64,000 nt of DNA from Cognataquiflexum aquatile (GCF_003316845.1 NZ_QMIK01000007.1:1-64000); one strand, 5' to 3'; counted from the stretch's first letter, positions 17,168 through 26,844 are shown. Numbers and translations: made by a program. The notes: generated from the letters alone by a model not told the origin.

Positions 17168-18286
17168 TTAACCCTTCCCAGAAGAATATCTTCCTTTCCA
17201 CTCAAATTTTACAAATAAAGCCCCGAATGCACTTACAAGAACGTAAACAGGATGGACTATTCCTGTAAACAAAAACCAGATCCAATGCGGTCTAATCCCA
17301 AAACTCCTCAAAACATTTCCCAAGGTTTTTGCTTCAAAGTAAATCTTCAAAATCCAGACTGCTGCAAATACCAACATCCCAGGGATTCCCATAAAAAGCA
17401 GGGAAAAACTCCAAAGGAAGGCAACCTGAACAGGAACCGGCAGGACTGAAGCCAAGGTATGGGAGAATGATTTGTGGGAATTCCATTTTGATGCCCATCT
17501 GATCCTTTGTGAAAAGAGTGCCTTCCACGAACCTTGCGGTTGTGTGCAAACAAGGCTTTCTTGGAGGTAGACAACAGATTCAGGCCCGAATTTATTGACC
17601 AACTTTTTCAATAAAAACTCATCATCTCCCGACAAAAGATCCTCATTCCCCTGATATCCCTCCACCTCCAAAAAGGCCGATTTTCTATAAGCCATATTGG
17701 CCGCACTGCACATGATGGGAGAACCCAAATGAAACCCGGCCTGCGTGACCAACAGAATACTTGCCCATTCGATCTGTTGGAAGTTTTCAAAAAAACCGAT
17801 ATCTCCTTTGGGTAAAACAGGACCTGCGACCATTTTTATACTTTCATCGGAAAAAAGCCGGATCATTTTCTCCACCCAATCCGTGGGTAGAAAACAATCT
17901 GCATCGGTGGTCAGGATAAGACTTCCAAAGGCTTTTTTGATTCCTGTTTTCAGTGCGGCTTTCTTTCCTTCACCTTCGCTTTCCGGCGAAATAACGTCCA
18001 ATTGCTCATCTGATAGCGATTCAATCAATTCATCAAGCTTCTTTTTCCCACCATCTTCACTATTGTCATTGATAAAAACAAGCTGTAGCGGCCTATGGGA
18101 AAGGCCGGACAATTGGCCAAAAAGTGTCGGAATATTTTGTTCTTCATTTCTGTAAGGAATCAAAATGGTAACCAACTCAGGCTCTCTATATTTCGGGAAA
18201 ATTTGGGACTTTTGCTTCCAGGTTTTGCCCAATAAAAGCAGCAGAAGCCCATAAACTATCCCAAACAAAAGGTAAAATGTTAGCAT
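17168..18286 (-). CDS. Family 2 glycosyltransferase (membrane)
   Basis: The 372-aa product has an N-terminal helix, a GT-A domain with VTILIPYRNEEQN, NDNSEDGGK, the DxD-type TTDADCFLP and QRIRW, then membrane helices at about 285-360. It is built like the glycosyltransferase at 13936-15042 but is clearly diverged, so the two are probably paralogues. It is the first gene of the leftward operon that ends with ansA. It is divergent from ruvC with only 21 bp between the starts. Confidence 0.88.
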   Translation of the reverse strand: MLTFYLLFGIVYGLLLLLLGKTWKQKSQIFPKYREPELVTILIPYRNEEQNIPTLFGQLSGLSHRPLQLVFINDNSEDGGKKKLDELIESLSDEQLDVISPESEGEGKKAALKTGIKKAFGSLILTTDADCFLPTDWVEKMIRLFSDESIKMVAGPVLPKGDIGFFENFQQIEWASILLVTQAGFHLGSPIMCSAANMAYRKSAFLEVEGYQGNEDLLSGDDEFLLKKLVNKFGPESVVYLQESLVCTQPQGSWKALFSQRIRWASKWNSHKSFSHTLASVLPVPVQVAFLWSFSLLFMGIPGMLVFAAVWILKIYFEAKTLGNVLRSFGIRPHWIWFLFTGIVHPVYVLVSAFGALFVKFEWKGRYSSGKG

Positions 18287-18307
18287 GAATTGCTTTAACT
18301 TGCGGTA

Positions 18308-18889
18308 ATGAGTAAAGAAGATAAAAAAGACGCAAAGGAAAAAATAATTTTGGGGATTGACCCCGGCACCAATGTGATGGGCTATGGTTTGATCCTGATT
18401 GAAGGAAAAAAGTACAGTCTATTGCAGTTTGGTGTCATCCATCTCAAAAAGTATGTCGGGCATGAATTGAAGCTGAAAAAGATATTTGAGAGAGTCACAG
18501 GGATCATTGATGAATTTCATCCTGACACGGTGGCTTTAGAAGCTCCATTCTATGGCGAAAACGTCCAATCCATGCTCAAACTAGGACGTGCACAGGGGGT
18601 TGCCATGGCAGCAGCTTTGGCGAGGGATATTCCGATTACGGAGTATTCTCCCAAAAAAGTCAAGCAATCAGTCACCGGAAATGGAAATGCTTCGAAAATC
18701 CAAGTGGCAGAAATGCTCAAAACCCTGCTCAAAATTGAAGAAATCCCAAAACTTCTTGATGCGACTGATGCGCTTGCAGTAGCCCTCTGCCATCATTTTC
18801 ACGATGGTAGGCTGCAGACAAGAGGCCGGACGGAAGGATGGAAATCATTCCTGGAAGACAACCCTAACCGGGTAAAAAGTCCAAAATGA
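18308..18889 (+). CDS. ruvC: Crossover junction endodeoxyribonuclease RuvC
   Basis: The 193-aa product is the Holliday-junction resolvase of the RuvABC pathway. All four catalytic acids of the RNase H fold are visible: Asp18 (GIDPGTNVMGYG), Glu78 (ALEAPFYGEN), Asp151 and Asp154 (LLDATDALAVALCHH). A charged N-terminal tail of about 12 residues and a C-terminal tail after the core are slightly longer than in E. coli. ruvA and ruvB are not in the window. The promoter must lie in the 21-bp gap or inside the divergent glycosyltransferase gene. Confidence 0.97.
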   Translation: MSKEDKKDAKEKIILGIDPGTNVMGYGLILIEGKKYSLLQFGVIHLKKYVGHELKLKKIFERVTGIIDEFHPDTVALEAPFYGENVQSMLKLGRAQGVAMAAALARDIPITEYSPKKVKQSVTGNGNASKIQVAEMLKTLLKIEEIPKLLDATDALAVALCHHFHDGRLQTRGRTEGWKSFLEDNPNRVKSPK

Positions 18890-18978
18890 AGTTTTCTATC
18901 TTATTTTTGGTTGACGTTTTCAGATAAACCGCATATCCATTGAATATCTGATTTGACATTTCTTTAGGTATACCAAAT

Positions 18979-19542
18979 ATGGAAGCCATCCTCAATATCC
19001 TTCAAAAATTTTCAAACATCCCACAAGAATCCTTGGAGCGGTTTGTCGGGAAACTTCACGAAAAAAGCATTCCCAAAGGAGAAACATTGATCCGGGAAGG
19101 GGAAGTTTGCAATCAGCTTTCATTCATAAACAAAGGATTTGTGCGGAGTTATTATTTCAAGGATAAAAAGGACATCACCATCAGCTTCAGCATGACCGGT
19201 GAGTTCATCGCATCCATGTCCAGCTTTATTTCCCAAAAGCCTTCTTACGAAACCATCGAAGCCCTCGAGCACTGCCACCTGTACCAAATCAGCTACCAAG
19301 ACTTAATGGATTTGTTTGAAAAAGACAGTCATTTGGAGCATTTGTACCGGCTGATTCTGGAACAATATTATGTGGCTTTGGAGGAGCACCTCATTTTTTC
19401 AAAGTTCAAAACCGCCAAAGAGCGCTACCTTGAATTGATAGAAACCAAACCTCTTATCATCCAAAAAGCAGCAGTCGGTCAGGTTGCTTCTTACCTCGAT
19501 ATGAGCCTGGAAACGCTGAGCAGAATCCGTGCAAACATCTGA
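18979..19542 (+). CDS. Crp/Fnr family cyclic-nucleotide-binding-domain regulator
   Basis: The 187-aa product has a cNMP-binding beta-roll (about 25-115). A dimerisation helix and a short C-terminal helix-turn-helix (VASYLDMSLETLSRIRANI) end the protein right after the recognition helix. This short form is common for Crp-like regulators in Bacteroidota. No Cys cluster for Fe-S is present, so it is not an Fnr oxygen sensor. Its effector is unknown. It lies 127 bp upstream of the beta-helix/diheme cytochrome pair and could regulate it; that is only suggested by position. Confidence 0.88.
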   Translation: MEAILNILQKFSNIPQESLERFVGKLHEKSIPKGETLIREGEVCNQLSFINKGFVRSYYFKDKKDITISFSMTGEFIASMSSFISQKPSYETIEALEHCHLYQISYQDLMDLFEKDSHLEHLYRLILEQYYVALEEHLIFSKFKTAKERYLELIETKPLIIQKAAVGQVASYLDMSLETLSRIRANI

Positions 19543-19668
19543 TTTTTTGATTTTTATCAATAGCCTTCCCTCACAATAAATTGTAATTTTGGCAATTATC
19601 AAAATTGGTAAAGCGTATTTTCTCTTTATCCGATTCAAATTTCTTTTCAAAAAAACCCAAAATCTACT

Positions 19669-20970
19669 ATGAAAGATCTCAGTCGATACATTCCCTTTTT
19701 TGCTTTGGTATTTTTGTACCCTGTACTATTTTCTTGCAACAGCAGCACGACGGAGAGTACTTTTGATTCCTCCAAATTAAGAATAGCCACGCAGGAAGAA
19801 ATCGAGAAAGTCATCGAGCAGTTTGTACTTGCAGAAGACAGTACTGTCATTGAAATACCTGCGGGATTCTATGCCTTGAAAACCCAACTGATCCTTGACA
19901 ACAAAAACCACATTACCATCAAAGGGGCGGGACTGACCGAAACTGTCCTTTCCTTCAGGGACCTTAAAGCCGGAGGTGAAGGTGTCAAATTGGTAGGCAA
20001 CAATATTTCCATCCAAGACCTGAGTGTCGAAGATGCACCCGGTGACGGCATCAAATCACAGCACTGCGACGGGATCACTTTCCGAAAAGTCAATGTCACC
20101 TGGACCAATGGCGACAAATCCAAAAACGGAACTTATGCCATCTATCCTGTCCAATGTAAAAATGTCCTGATCGACGAATGCATCGCCTCCCATTCCAAAG
20201 ATGCCGGGATTTATGTCGGCCAATCTGAAAACATCATTGTCCGAAATTCTCTAGCCTTTGGCAATGTGGCAGGAATCGAAATCGAGAATTCAGACAATGC
20301 CGAAGTTTACGGAAATACAGTCAGGGATAACTCAGGAGGGATTTTGGTATTCAATCTACCCGGTCTTCCAAAGTCCGATGGGCGGGGCACAAAAATCTAC
20401 AACAACGAAATCCTCCACAACAACCATAAAAATTTTGCCACTGCGCTGAGTGAGGATCCTAACGGAAATACCGTGACGATGATTCCTCCCGGTTCGGGCA
20501 TCGTCATTTTGGCTGCCAAGGAAGTGGAGATTTTTGACAACCGAATCCACAAAAACAAAACAGTGGGGCTCGCCATTGCCAACTACCACGTCACAGGATT
20601 CCCGATGGATGCACCAAATTGGTCTCCATTTACCTCCAATATTTTTGTACATGACAATGACTACCAAAGAACCTGGCATTTTCCTGACTTCACCAAGGAA
20701 TTTGGGCAGCTGATTTCAGTTTACAATGCCCATGGATTTGCCCGAACTCAGGACATCATCTATGATGGATTTTGGGACAAGACCATATCAGACAATATCC
20801 AATCAAATCCCATGAAAATCTGTATCAGGGAAAAGGAAATGGAAAAAATGCATTTTACGCTTTTTGACCTTTGGGAGGGTGAGGACAATATCAAATCTTC
20901 AAAGGATTATGCGCCTTTCAATTGTGAAGTGCAGGTCAAAACAGATGTCAGTGCCATTGCGAATCTTTAA
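19669..20970 (+). CDS. Parallel beta-helix repeat lipoprotein (partner of a diheme cytochrome)
   Basis: The 433-aa lipoprotein has a lipobox ending at Cys23 (LFSC). A right-handed parallel beta-helix fills about residues 60-330, seen as repeated NxxxxxxNxIxxNxxGI-type coils (for example NAEVYGNTVRDNSGGILVF). It resembles the family TIGR03805 as I recall it, whose genes are usually next to those of the TIGR03806 cytochrome-like family; here the partner starts 4 bp downstream. The cell location is probably an outer-membrane or periplasm-facing lipid anchor. The biochemical role is not known. Confidence 0.85.
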   Translation: MKDLSRYIPFFALVFLYPVLFSCNSSTTESTFDSSKLRIATQEEIEKVIEQFVLAEDSTVIEIPAGFYALKTQLILDNKNHITIKGAGLTETVLSFRDLKAGGEGVKLVGNNISIQDLSVEDAPGDGIKSQHCDGITFRKVNVTWTNGDKSKNGTYAIYPVQCKNVLIDECIASHSKDAGIYVGQSENIIVRNSLAFGNVAGIEIENSDNAEVYGNTVRDNSGGILVFNLPGLPKSDGRGTKIYNNEILHNNHKNFATALSEDPNGNTVTMIPPGSGIVILAAKEVEIFDNRIHKNKTVGLAIANYHVTGFPMDAPNWSPFTSNIFVHDNDYQRTWHFPDFTKEFGQLISVYNAHGFARTQDIIYDGFWDKTISDNIQSNPMKICIREKEMEKMHFTLFDLWEGEDNIKSSKDYAPFNCEVQVKTDVSAIANL

Positions 20971-20973
20971 GTT

Positions 20974-22101
20974 ATGAAATCGTATAAAAAGCACTTTTCG
21001 ATTAACCTGGCTTTAGGCCTACTGCTTTTGGTTTTTTCCTGCGAAAAAAAACAGGATCAAACCGCAGTCAGCAAAGTCGAAATCTCAGAAACAGAAGCCC
21101 CTTTGGTCGAGACTGCTTCTCTGGATTTCAGCCAGATTCCTTTCAAAAACCTGTCGGATTATGGTTTTTTCAAAGGAAAACTGAAATCCCTTGATCCTGA
21201 TGATGGAGTGCTTTTGTATGAACCTGCTTCTTCACTCTTTACGGATTACGCGCACAAGTCAAGGTTTATCTGGATGCCGGAAGGTGCTGCTGCTAGCATC
21301 CGGGAAGATGTCGAAGGCAGCATGGATTTCCCTGACAATACGTTCATCATCAAGAACTTCTATTATCCGGCAGATTTCAGAAAACCTGAAGAGGAAAAAA
21401 GAATCGTAGAAACCCGCCTGATGGTAAAAAGAAACGGGGTTTGGGATGCCTTTCCATACGTTTGGAAAGAAGACCAAAGCGATGCAATATACAAAGTTGT
21501 AGGAGCAGAAATCGAGGTGGGGTGGACAGACCTTCAAGGAAAAGAGCAAGTCATCAATTACATCGTGCCCAACAAAAACCAATGCAAAAGCTGCCACAAT
21601 GAGAAAGAGCAACTTGTTCCTATCGGTGTCAAAGCCAAGCATCTCAACCATGAAATCAGATTTGCCGAAGGAGAAAAAAACCAACTCGTAAAATGGCAAG
21701 AGATGGGATACCTCTCGGATCTGAATGATCCAACAACTTATCCAGCCATGGTGGATTACAACATTTCTTCCCATTCCTTAGAGCTCCGCGCAAAAGCTTA
21801 TTTAGACATCAACTGCGGACATTGCCACCGGGCTGATGGACCCGCAAGCACTTCAGGGTTGTTTTTGACTTATGAAGAAAAAGATCCCTTGAAACTTGGC
21901 ATCAACAAAACCCCTGTTGCGGCAGGCTTCGGTGCGGGGACATTCAAATACGATATTGTTCCCGGACAGGCAGACCAATCCATCCTGACTTACCGTATGT
22001 CCACCAATCAGGTGGGTGCCGCCATGCCCGAAATCGGCAGGGTTACGGTACATCAGGAAGGACTGGAATTAATCAAGGAGTGGATCAATGGGATGAAGTA
22101 G
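20974..22101 (+). CDS. SO2930-type diheme c-type cytochrome lipoprotein
   Basis: The 375-aa lipoprotein (Cys23) has two CxxCH heme-attachment sites, CKSCH at 204-208 and CGHCH at 281-285. The distal Met ligands are probably in the C-terminal half (for example AAMPEIG near the end). It matches the SO2930/TIGR03806 type of cytochrome, which is usually paired with the beta-helix protein encoded immediately upstream. It likely carries electrons in the periplasm; the redox partner and substrate are not known. The gene is the last of a two-gene operon ending at a strong hairpin. Confidence 0.87.
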   Translation: MKSYKKHFSINLALGLLLLVFSCEKKQDQTAVSKVEISETEAPLVETASLDFSQIPFKNLSDYGFFKGKLKSLDPDDGVLLYEPASSLFTDYAHKSRFIWMPEGAAASIREDVEGSMDFPDNTFIIKNFYYPADFRKPEEEKRIVETRLMVKRNGVWDAFPYVWKEDQSDAIYKVVGAEIEVGWTDLQGKEQVINYIVPNKNQCKSCHNEKEQLVPIGVKAKHLNHEIRFAEGEKNQLVKWQEMGYLSDLNDPTTYPAMVDYNISSHSLELRAKAYLDINCGHCHRADGPASTSGLFLTYEEKDPLKLGINKTPVAAGFGAGTFKYDIVPGQADQSILTYRMSTNQVGAAMPEIGRVTVHQEGLELIKEWINGMK

Positions 22102-22103
22102 AC

Positions 22104-22132
22104 AAAAAAAAGGAGGCATAAGCCTCCTTTTT
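22104..22132. terminator. Terminator between the cytochrome gene and the M1 peptidase
   Basis: The hairpin AGGAGGC-ATA-AGCCTCCT lies between an A8 run and a T-run and works for both convergent genes. Confidence 0.88.
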
Positions 22133-22153
22133 ATTTTAGATGGTAAACCAATC

Positions 22154-24124
22154 TTAATCCTTATACACCCCACTAGGCCATTTGTCATTGGCAACATTGA
22201 TATCTGTGATCACTTTGTCAGGATCAATTTCAACACCGACAACTTTTTTATCTACTTTGAGCAGGTGACTCCATTGGTTTCCTTTGAACCAGATTTCTAC
22301 AGGTAGCATTCTTCTTTCCTTTTGACCGTCATCGTAGGTGATTTCCAAAAGTACCGGCATCGGCATTTCACCGAGATTGGATAGTGAAACCAAATAATTT
22401 GCTCCGTAAGGCTGCACGCTGTTGATAGCGAGGTCGATATTGGCATTGCTATAGAACCATCCTTTCCAGAACCAATCCAGGTTTTCCCCTGCAACATTTT
22501 CCATGTGGTTGAAGAAATCCGTGGGCTGTGGATGCTTGTAAGCCCAGGTTTTGATATAAGACCTGAAGGCATTGTCAAAACGCTCCGCCCCTAGGACATA
22601 TTCCCTTAACATCATCAGACCCAAAGCAGGTTTCATGTAGGCAACCATGCCAAGATTGTTGGATTGGGTTCTGTCAGCATGTGTGGCGATCGGTTCGCGG
22701 TCTTTGCTAGTCAGCCAACCAAGGTATCTTCTTGTTTGGATCAAAGAGTTGGTATATTCCCCGTTATTGAATTCCAGGAAACTGTAATAATTGATGAAAG
22801 TATTGAATCCCTCATCCATCCATGCATGTCTTCTTTCGTTTGTTCCTACCACCATTGGGAACCAATTGTGTCCAAACTCATGGTCAGTCACCCCCCATAG
22901 TCCCGATCCTTTGGATCTCCAGCTACAGAAATTGACTCCGGGATATTCCATCCCATTGATTTCTGCGGCGACATTGACCGCAACAGGATAAGGGTATTCA
23001 TACCATTTTTTGGAATAATGTTCAATGGAGGCTTTGCCATATTCTGTTGATCTTCCCCAAGCTTCCTGCCCGTCACTTTCCTTTGGATAGACAGACTGTG
23101 CCATGGATTTCTTTCCGCTTGGTAAGTTGATCCTTGCTGCATCCCAGATAAAAGCTTTGGAAGTTGAAAATGCCACATCCCGAGCATTGTTGATTTTAAA
23201 ATGCCAAGTCATGGTTCCTTCCTGTTTTGGACGGTGATTGGCATAATCTGTCACTTCTTCAGGGCTGATGAGGTACACACGCTCATCACTTTCAGCAGCT
23301 TTATTCATCCTGTTCTGCTGCTCTTTGGTAAGCACTTGGGTAGGATTGAGCAACTCACCAGAAGCAACTACAATGTGATCAAAAGGTACAGTGACCTTGT
23401 ATTCAAAATCCCCATATCCGAGATAAAACTCACCTGCACCAAGATAGGGATCGGTATTCCAACCTTTGACATCATCGAAGACTGCGACTTTGGGATACCA
23501 TTGCGCCATGGCATATATCGTCCCGTCTTTGACTTTGAGGCGGCCCATGCGGTCCATTCCTTTTTCAGGAATTTTGTATTCGAAGTCCATAGAAACAATC
23601 GCCTTTCCACCATTGGCAGGAATAGGTTCTGCAAAAAATACCTGCATCCTTGTGTCGCTGATCAGGTGTTTTTCCGAAACAGGTCTGTTTTTCCCGACGA
23701 CTTGGGCTTTGAGGTTTTCGATTTTATAGCCGCCATCCACATCACCGTTGTAGCGGTTGCCCTGTACAGGAGTGGTCAGTTGTCCCCTTGAGTCTGAAGT
23801 AAACCTGTTTTGCTCTAGGTAAAGCCATACAAAATCCAGATTCTCAGGGCTGTTGTTTTTGTAGGTGATGGTGATTTTTCCTTTTAGGATATGGTTGGTT
23901 TCGTCCAAAGCCACGTCAATCAGGTAATCGGCACCGTTTTGCCAGTACATCGGACCGGGCTTACCGGAAGCAGTCCGATAGGCTGTACCTTGTCTATACC
24001 CAAATTCGGTGAATGCCCCGTCTCTGTTGTCTGTGACTACTTGGGCCCGAATGTCCTGTCCAAAAACCAATGCAATAACAAATGCAAAAATTTTTACACT
24101 TTTAATTCTTATCATAAATTCCAA
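22154..24124 (-). CDS. M1 family metallopeptidase (secreted)
   Basis: The 656-aa product has a signal peptide (1-27, ending IRAQ). The N-terminal beta-sandwich is followed by the catalytic thermolysin-like domain. The zinc site is intact: HEFGH at 415-419 and the third ligand Glu438 (HExxH-x18-E). The exopeptidase-type motif is GMEY at 391-394 in place of GAMEN, as in the M1 branch typical of Bacteroidota. It probably trims peptides in the periplasm or outside the cell. Two near ATG codons (residues 1 and 4) are possible starts. Confidence 0.93.
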   Translation of the reverse strand: MEFMIRIKSVKIFAFVIALVFGQDIRAQVVTDNRDGAFTEFGYRQGTAYRTASGKPGPMYWQNGADYLIDVALDETNHILKGKITITYKNNSPENLDFVWLYLEQNRFTSDSRGQLTTPVQGNRYNGDVDGGYKIENLKAQVVGKNRPVSEKHLISDTRMQVFFAEPIPANGGKAIVSMDFEYKIPEKGMDRMGRLKVKDGTIYAMAQWYPKVAVFDDVKGWNTDPYLGAGEFYLGYGDFEYKVTVPFDHIVVASGELLNPTQVLTKEQQNRMNKAAESDERVYLISPEEVTDYANHRPKQEGTMTWHFKINNARDVAFSTSKAFIWDAARINLPSGKKSMAQSVYPKESDGQEAWGRSTEYGKASIEHYSKKWYEYPYPVAVNVAAEINGMEYPGVNFCSWRSKGSGLWGVTDHEFGHNWFPMVVGTNERRHAWMDEGFNTFINYYSFLEFNNGEYTNSLIQTRRYLGWLTSKDREPIATHADRTQSNNLGMVAYMKPALGLMMLREYVLGAERFDNAFRSYIKTWAYKHPQPTDFFNHMENVAGENLDWFWKGWFYSNANIDLAINSVQPYGANYLVSLSNLGEMPMPVLLEITYDDGQKERRMLPVEIWFKGNQWSHLLKVDKKVVGVEIDPDKVITDINVANDKWPSGVYKD

Positions 24125-24282
24125 CTATTTAATATTTCGGCTAAAATACAGAATAGCATGAGAAGAAAAAATTCATTTTTAAGCTCCCAAATCCCAAAAA
24201 ACCAAACATTCGCGCAAAAAGGGAAATTTGGAAATCGAAATAAATCCTAGGTACTTTGCCGGATCAAAAACCACAGCTATTC

Positions 24283-26124
24283 ATGCGGATTAGATTTACG
24301 ATTTTGGGTTTGTTACTTTCATTTGGCATTGCGAAAGCCTCTCAGGATACCACGACTGTGGATTTGGGCGAAGTAACCATCATGGAAAACAGGATGGAAA
24401 TCCCTTTTAACAAAGTTTCCAGAAACATTACCGTCATCAACAGAAAAGCCATTGAAACCACTCCTGCGAGAAGTTTGCAGGAAGTTCTTTCTTTTACCCC
24501 GGGAGTGGATGTAAGACAACGGGGAGTCAGCGGCGTGCAGGCAGATATCGGGATCAGAGGTGGAAACTTTGAGCAGACACTGATGTTGATCAACGGCATC
24601 AAACTCACCGATCCTCAGACCGGTCACCATATGGTCAATATTCCAGTTCCCCTTCAGGCCATCCAACGGGTGGAAGTGCTGAAAGGACCGGGGTCGAGGA
24701 TTTTTGGACAAAATGCTTTTGCAGGTGCTGTCAATGTCATCACCACGCTTTCAGATAAAAAAAGTCTCAATATCCAGGGATTTGGAGGTGATTTTGGAAT
24801 GCGTGGGGGAAGTATTGTTTCTTCCCTTCCTGTCGGAAAATACAAACAAACCATCTCCGCTTCCCATGATGCTTCAGACGGACATTGGTACAATTCAGAT
24901 TTTAAAGTGACCAACCTGTTCTATGAATCGGGATTTGACATCAATGACCGAAATGAAATCCGGGCCATGGCAGGATATTCCGATCGGGACTTTGGGGCAA
25001 ATGGCTTCTACACCAATTCCTTTCCCGACCAATGGGAAAGCGTTCAGACTTTTCTTTCTGCCCTGAGTCATACTTACAGATTTGACAAACTCTATTTTCA
25101 GACACGCGGATATTGGAGAAGAAATGACGATGAGTTCAGACTCAAGAGAAATGAACCGGCTTTCTACACCAATCTCCATACCTCAGATGTTTTTGCTTTG
25201 GAGCTGAATGGCACCTATACTTCCAAAATCGGAACCACGGGATTTGGGATTGAAGGCAGGGAAGAGAAAATCGAGAGCACCAACCTTGGCAACAGAAGCC
25301 GGACTTTTGCGGGGATCTTTGCAGAACACAGGATTGAATTCGCCGAGAAATTTGACTTCCGGGCGGGACTTTATTCCAATTACTACAACGAATACAAATG
25401 GAAGCATTTTCCCGGAGCGGAAATCGGCTTTCAGGTCAATGCCTATTCCAGGCTTTATTCCAATTATGGAATCAGCTTCCGTATCCCATCTTTCACTGAA
25501 TTGTATTATGAAGATCCAAGCAACCAAAGCAATCCTAACCTCTTGCCCGAAGAAGCTGAAAACTTTGAAATCGGCTGGAAATTCAGCAAAAGTAGGTTGC
25601 GCACTGAGTTGGTGTTTTTTCACAGATTCACCCAAAACCTAATCGATTGGAACAGAGAACCAAGCGAAACCCAACCCAACCGCAACAAGTGGACGCCACA
25701 AAATATCTCCGAAGTGCGGTTTAACGGCGTCGAGACATCTATCCAATACCTTGCTGATTTGGGAGGCGAAAATGCCAAAATCAAGGAATTGATGCTCAGC
25801 TACAACTATATCAATGCGGACCTGAATCAAGCCTCAGGCGTAGAATCGAGATATTCCCTGAATTCGCTAAGACATCAGGTAATCGGCGGCATTCAGGCGG
25901 AATTTGCGAAGCGTGCCGAACTCACCATCAAGGGAAGGTATATCGAAAGGATGGCTTTGGAACCATATTTCCTATTGGATGCGAGATTGGATTACAACAG
26001 GCTGAAGAAATTCGGGCTTTTCCTGGAAGTCTCCAACATTACCGATGCCGATTATGTCGAAGCGGGATTTGTGCAGATGCCAGGAAGATGGTTTAAGGCC
26101 GGGTTTATGATTAATCTGGATTGA
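24283..26124 (+). CDS. TonB-dependent outer-membrane receptor
   Basis: In this 613-aa receptor, the signal peptide (1-20, ending AKAS) is followed by a TonB-box-like segment (TTTVDLGEVTI) and the plug domain (about 45-150, with SLQEVLSFTPGVDV, IRGGNFEQTLMLINGI and GPGSRIFGQNAFAGAVNVI). A 22-strand barrel ends in an aromatic-rich strand. There is no N-terminal carboxypeptidase-like domain and no adjacent SusD, so it is of the BtuB/siderophore type rather than a SusC. The ligand is unknown. The frame is open to a TTG at 24256, but the ATG at 24283 gives a proper signal peptide. Confidence 0.92.
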   Translation: MRIRFTILGLLLSFGIAKASQDTTTVDLGEVTIMENRMEIPFNKVSRNITVINRKAIETTPARSLQEVLSFTPGVDVRQRGVSGVQADIGIRGGNFEQTLMLINGIKLTDPQTGHHMVNIPVPLQAIQRVEVLKGPGSRIFGQNAFAGAVNVITTLSDKKSLNIQGFGGDFGMRGGSIVSSLPVGKYKQTISASHDASDGHWYNSDFKVTNLFYESGFDINDRNEIRAMAGYSDRDFGANGFYTNSFPDQWESVQTFLSALSHTYRFDKLYFQTRGYWRRNDDEFRLKRNEPAFYTNLHTSDVFALELNGTYTSKIGTTGFGIEGREEKIESTNLGNRSRTFAGIFAEHRIEFAEKFDFRAGLYSNYYNEYKWKHFPGAEIGFQVNAYSRLYSNYGISFRIPSFTELYYEDPSNQSNPNLLPEEAENFEIGWKFSKSRLRTELVFFHRFTQNLIDWNREPSETQPNRNKWTPQNISEVRFNGVETSIQYLADLGGENAKIKELMLSYNYINADLNQASGVESRYSLNSLRHQVIGGIQAEFAKRAELTIKGRYIERMALEPYFLLDARLDYNRLKKFGLFLEVSNITDADYVEAGFVQMPGRWFKAGFMINLD

Positions 26125-26186
26125 AAAAAATTAGGTATTCAGAATCAGGACTTTACTTAAGTCATTCAAAAAATTAAAGGCATTTT

Positions 26187-26217
26187 TTGCCAACATATAA
26201 TTTAAAGTTTACATTTG
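26187..26217 (+). promoter_or_regulatory. Promoter of the tRNA-Val array
   Basis: A -33 TTG (26187-26189), 20-base spacer and -7 box TACATTTG (26210-26217), followed by CACTCCG, match the Bacteroidota pattern and the other stable-RNA promoters in the window. Confidence 0.7.
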
Positions 26218-26250
26218 CACTCCGTTCTGAAAGAGAGTGGATTTGATAAT

Positions 26251-26304
26251 GGGAGTTTATCCCGATAGCTATCGGGATGGTTCAGAACATTCTGATCAAA
26301 ATGG
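26251..26304 (+). pseudogene. Decayed tRNA fragment interrupted by an 18-bp palindrome
   Basis: GGGAGTTTA (26251-26259) is the exact 5' end of the tRNA-Val genes that follow, and TGGTTCAGAACAT (26278-26290) matches their D-arm and stem region with one change. Between them lies the perfect palindrome at 26260-26277. The 3' half and T-arm are missing, so it cannot be a working tRNA. Confidence 0.6.
26260..26277. repeat. 18-bp perfect palindrome (REP-like)
   Basis: TCCCGATAGCTATCGGGA is its own reverse complement. It sits inside a tRNA fragment, replacing part of the D-arm. I recall the core of this word as a common dispersed repeat in Bacteroidota; copy number needs a genome count. Confidence 0.85.
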
Positions 26305-26314
26305 TTAAAATTTT

Positions 26315-26389
26315 GGGAGTTTAGCTCAGCTGGTTCAGAGCATCTGCCTTACAAGCAGAGGGTCGGGGGTTCGAATCCCTCAACTCCCA
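26315..26389 (+). tRNA. tRNA-Val(TAC), copy 1
   Basis: This is a 75-nt cloverleaf. The acceptor GGGAGTT pairs with AACTCCC, the D-arm is GCTCAGCTGGTTCAGAGC, the anticodon stem TCTGC/GCAGA has loop CTTACAA (anticodon TAC), and the T-arm is GGGGGTTCGAATCCCTC. CCA is not encoded. Confidence 0.96.
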
Positions 26390-26422
26390 CAACATTTTCA
26401 AAATTACAATTCAAATTTTCTC

Positions 26423-26771
<349 letters not shown>

Positions 26772-26841
26772 TAGCTCAGCTGGTTTAGAGCATTCCGATT
26801 TATAATCGGAAGGGTCGGGGGTTCGAATCCCTCAACTCCCA
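26772..26841 (+). pseudogene. tRNA-like sequence lacking its 5' acceptor strand
   Basis: From position 8 of the tRNA onward, the D-arm (GCTCAGCTGGTTTAGAGC), T-arm and 3' acceptor strand AACTCCC match the tRNA-Val genes. The anticodon hairpin differs: TTCCGA-TTTATAA-TCGGAA, with loop TTTATAA (apparent anticodon TAT, Ile) and one extra stem pair. The 5' acceptor strand is replaced by the end of the GIY-YIG gene (TCAATAA), which cannot pair with AACTCCC. A functional product is therefore unlikely unless trans-spliced or edited. Confidence 0.7.
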
Positions 26842-26844
26842 CAT

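Noticed and set aside
23201-23791. Long antisense open frame (196 codons) inside the M1 peptidase gene
   Set aside because: It is a shadow of the coding strand's codon use; it has no promoter, and the peptidase frame is clearly the real gene.
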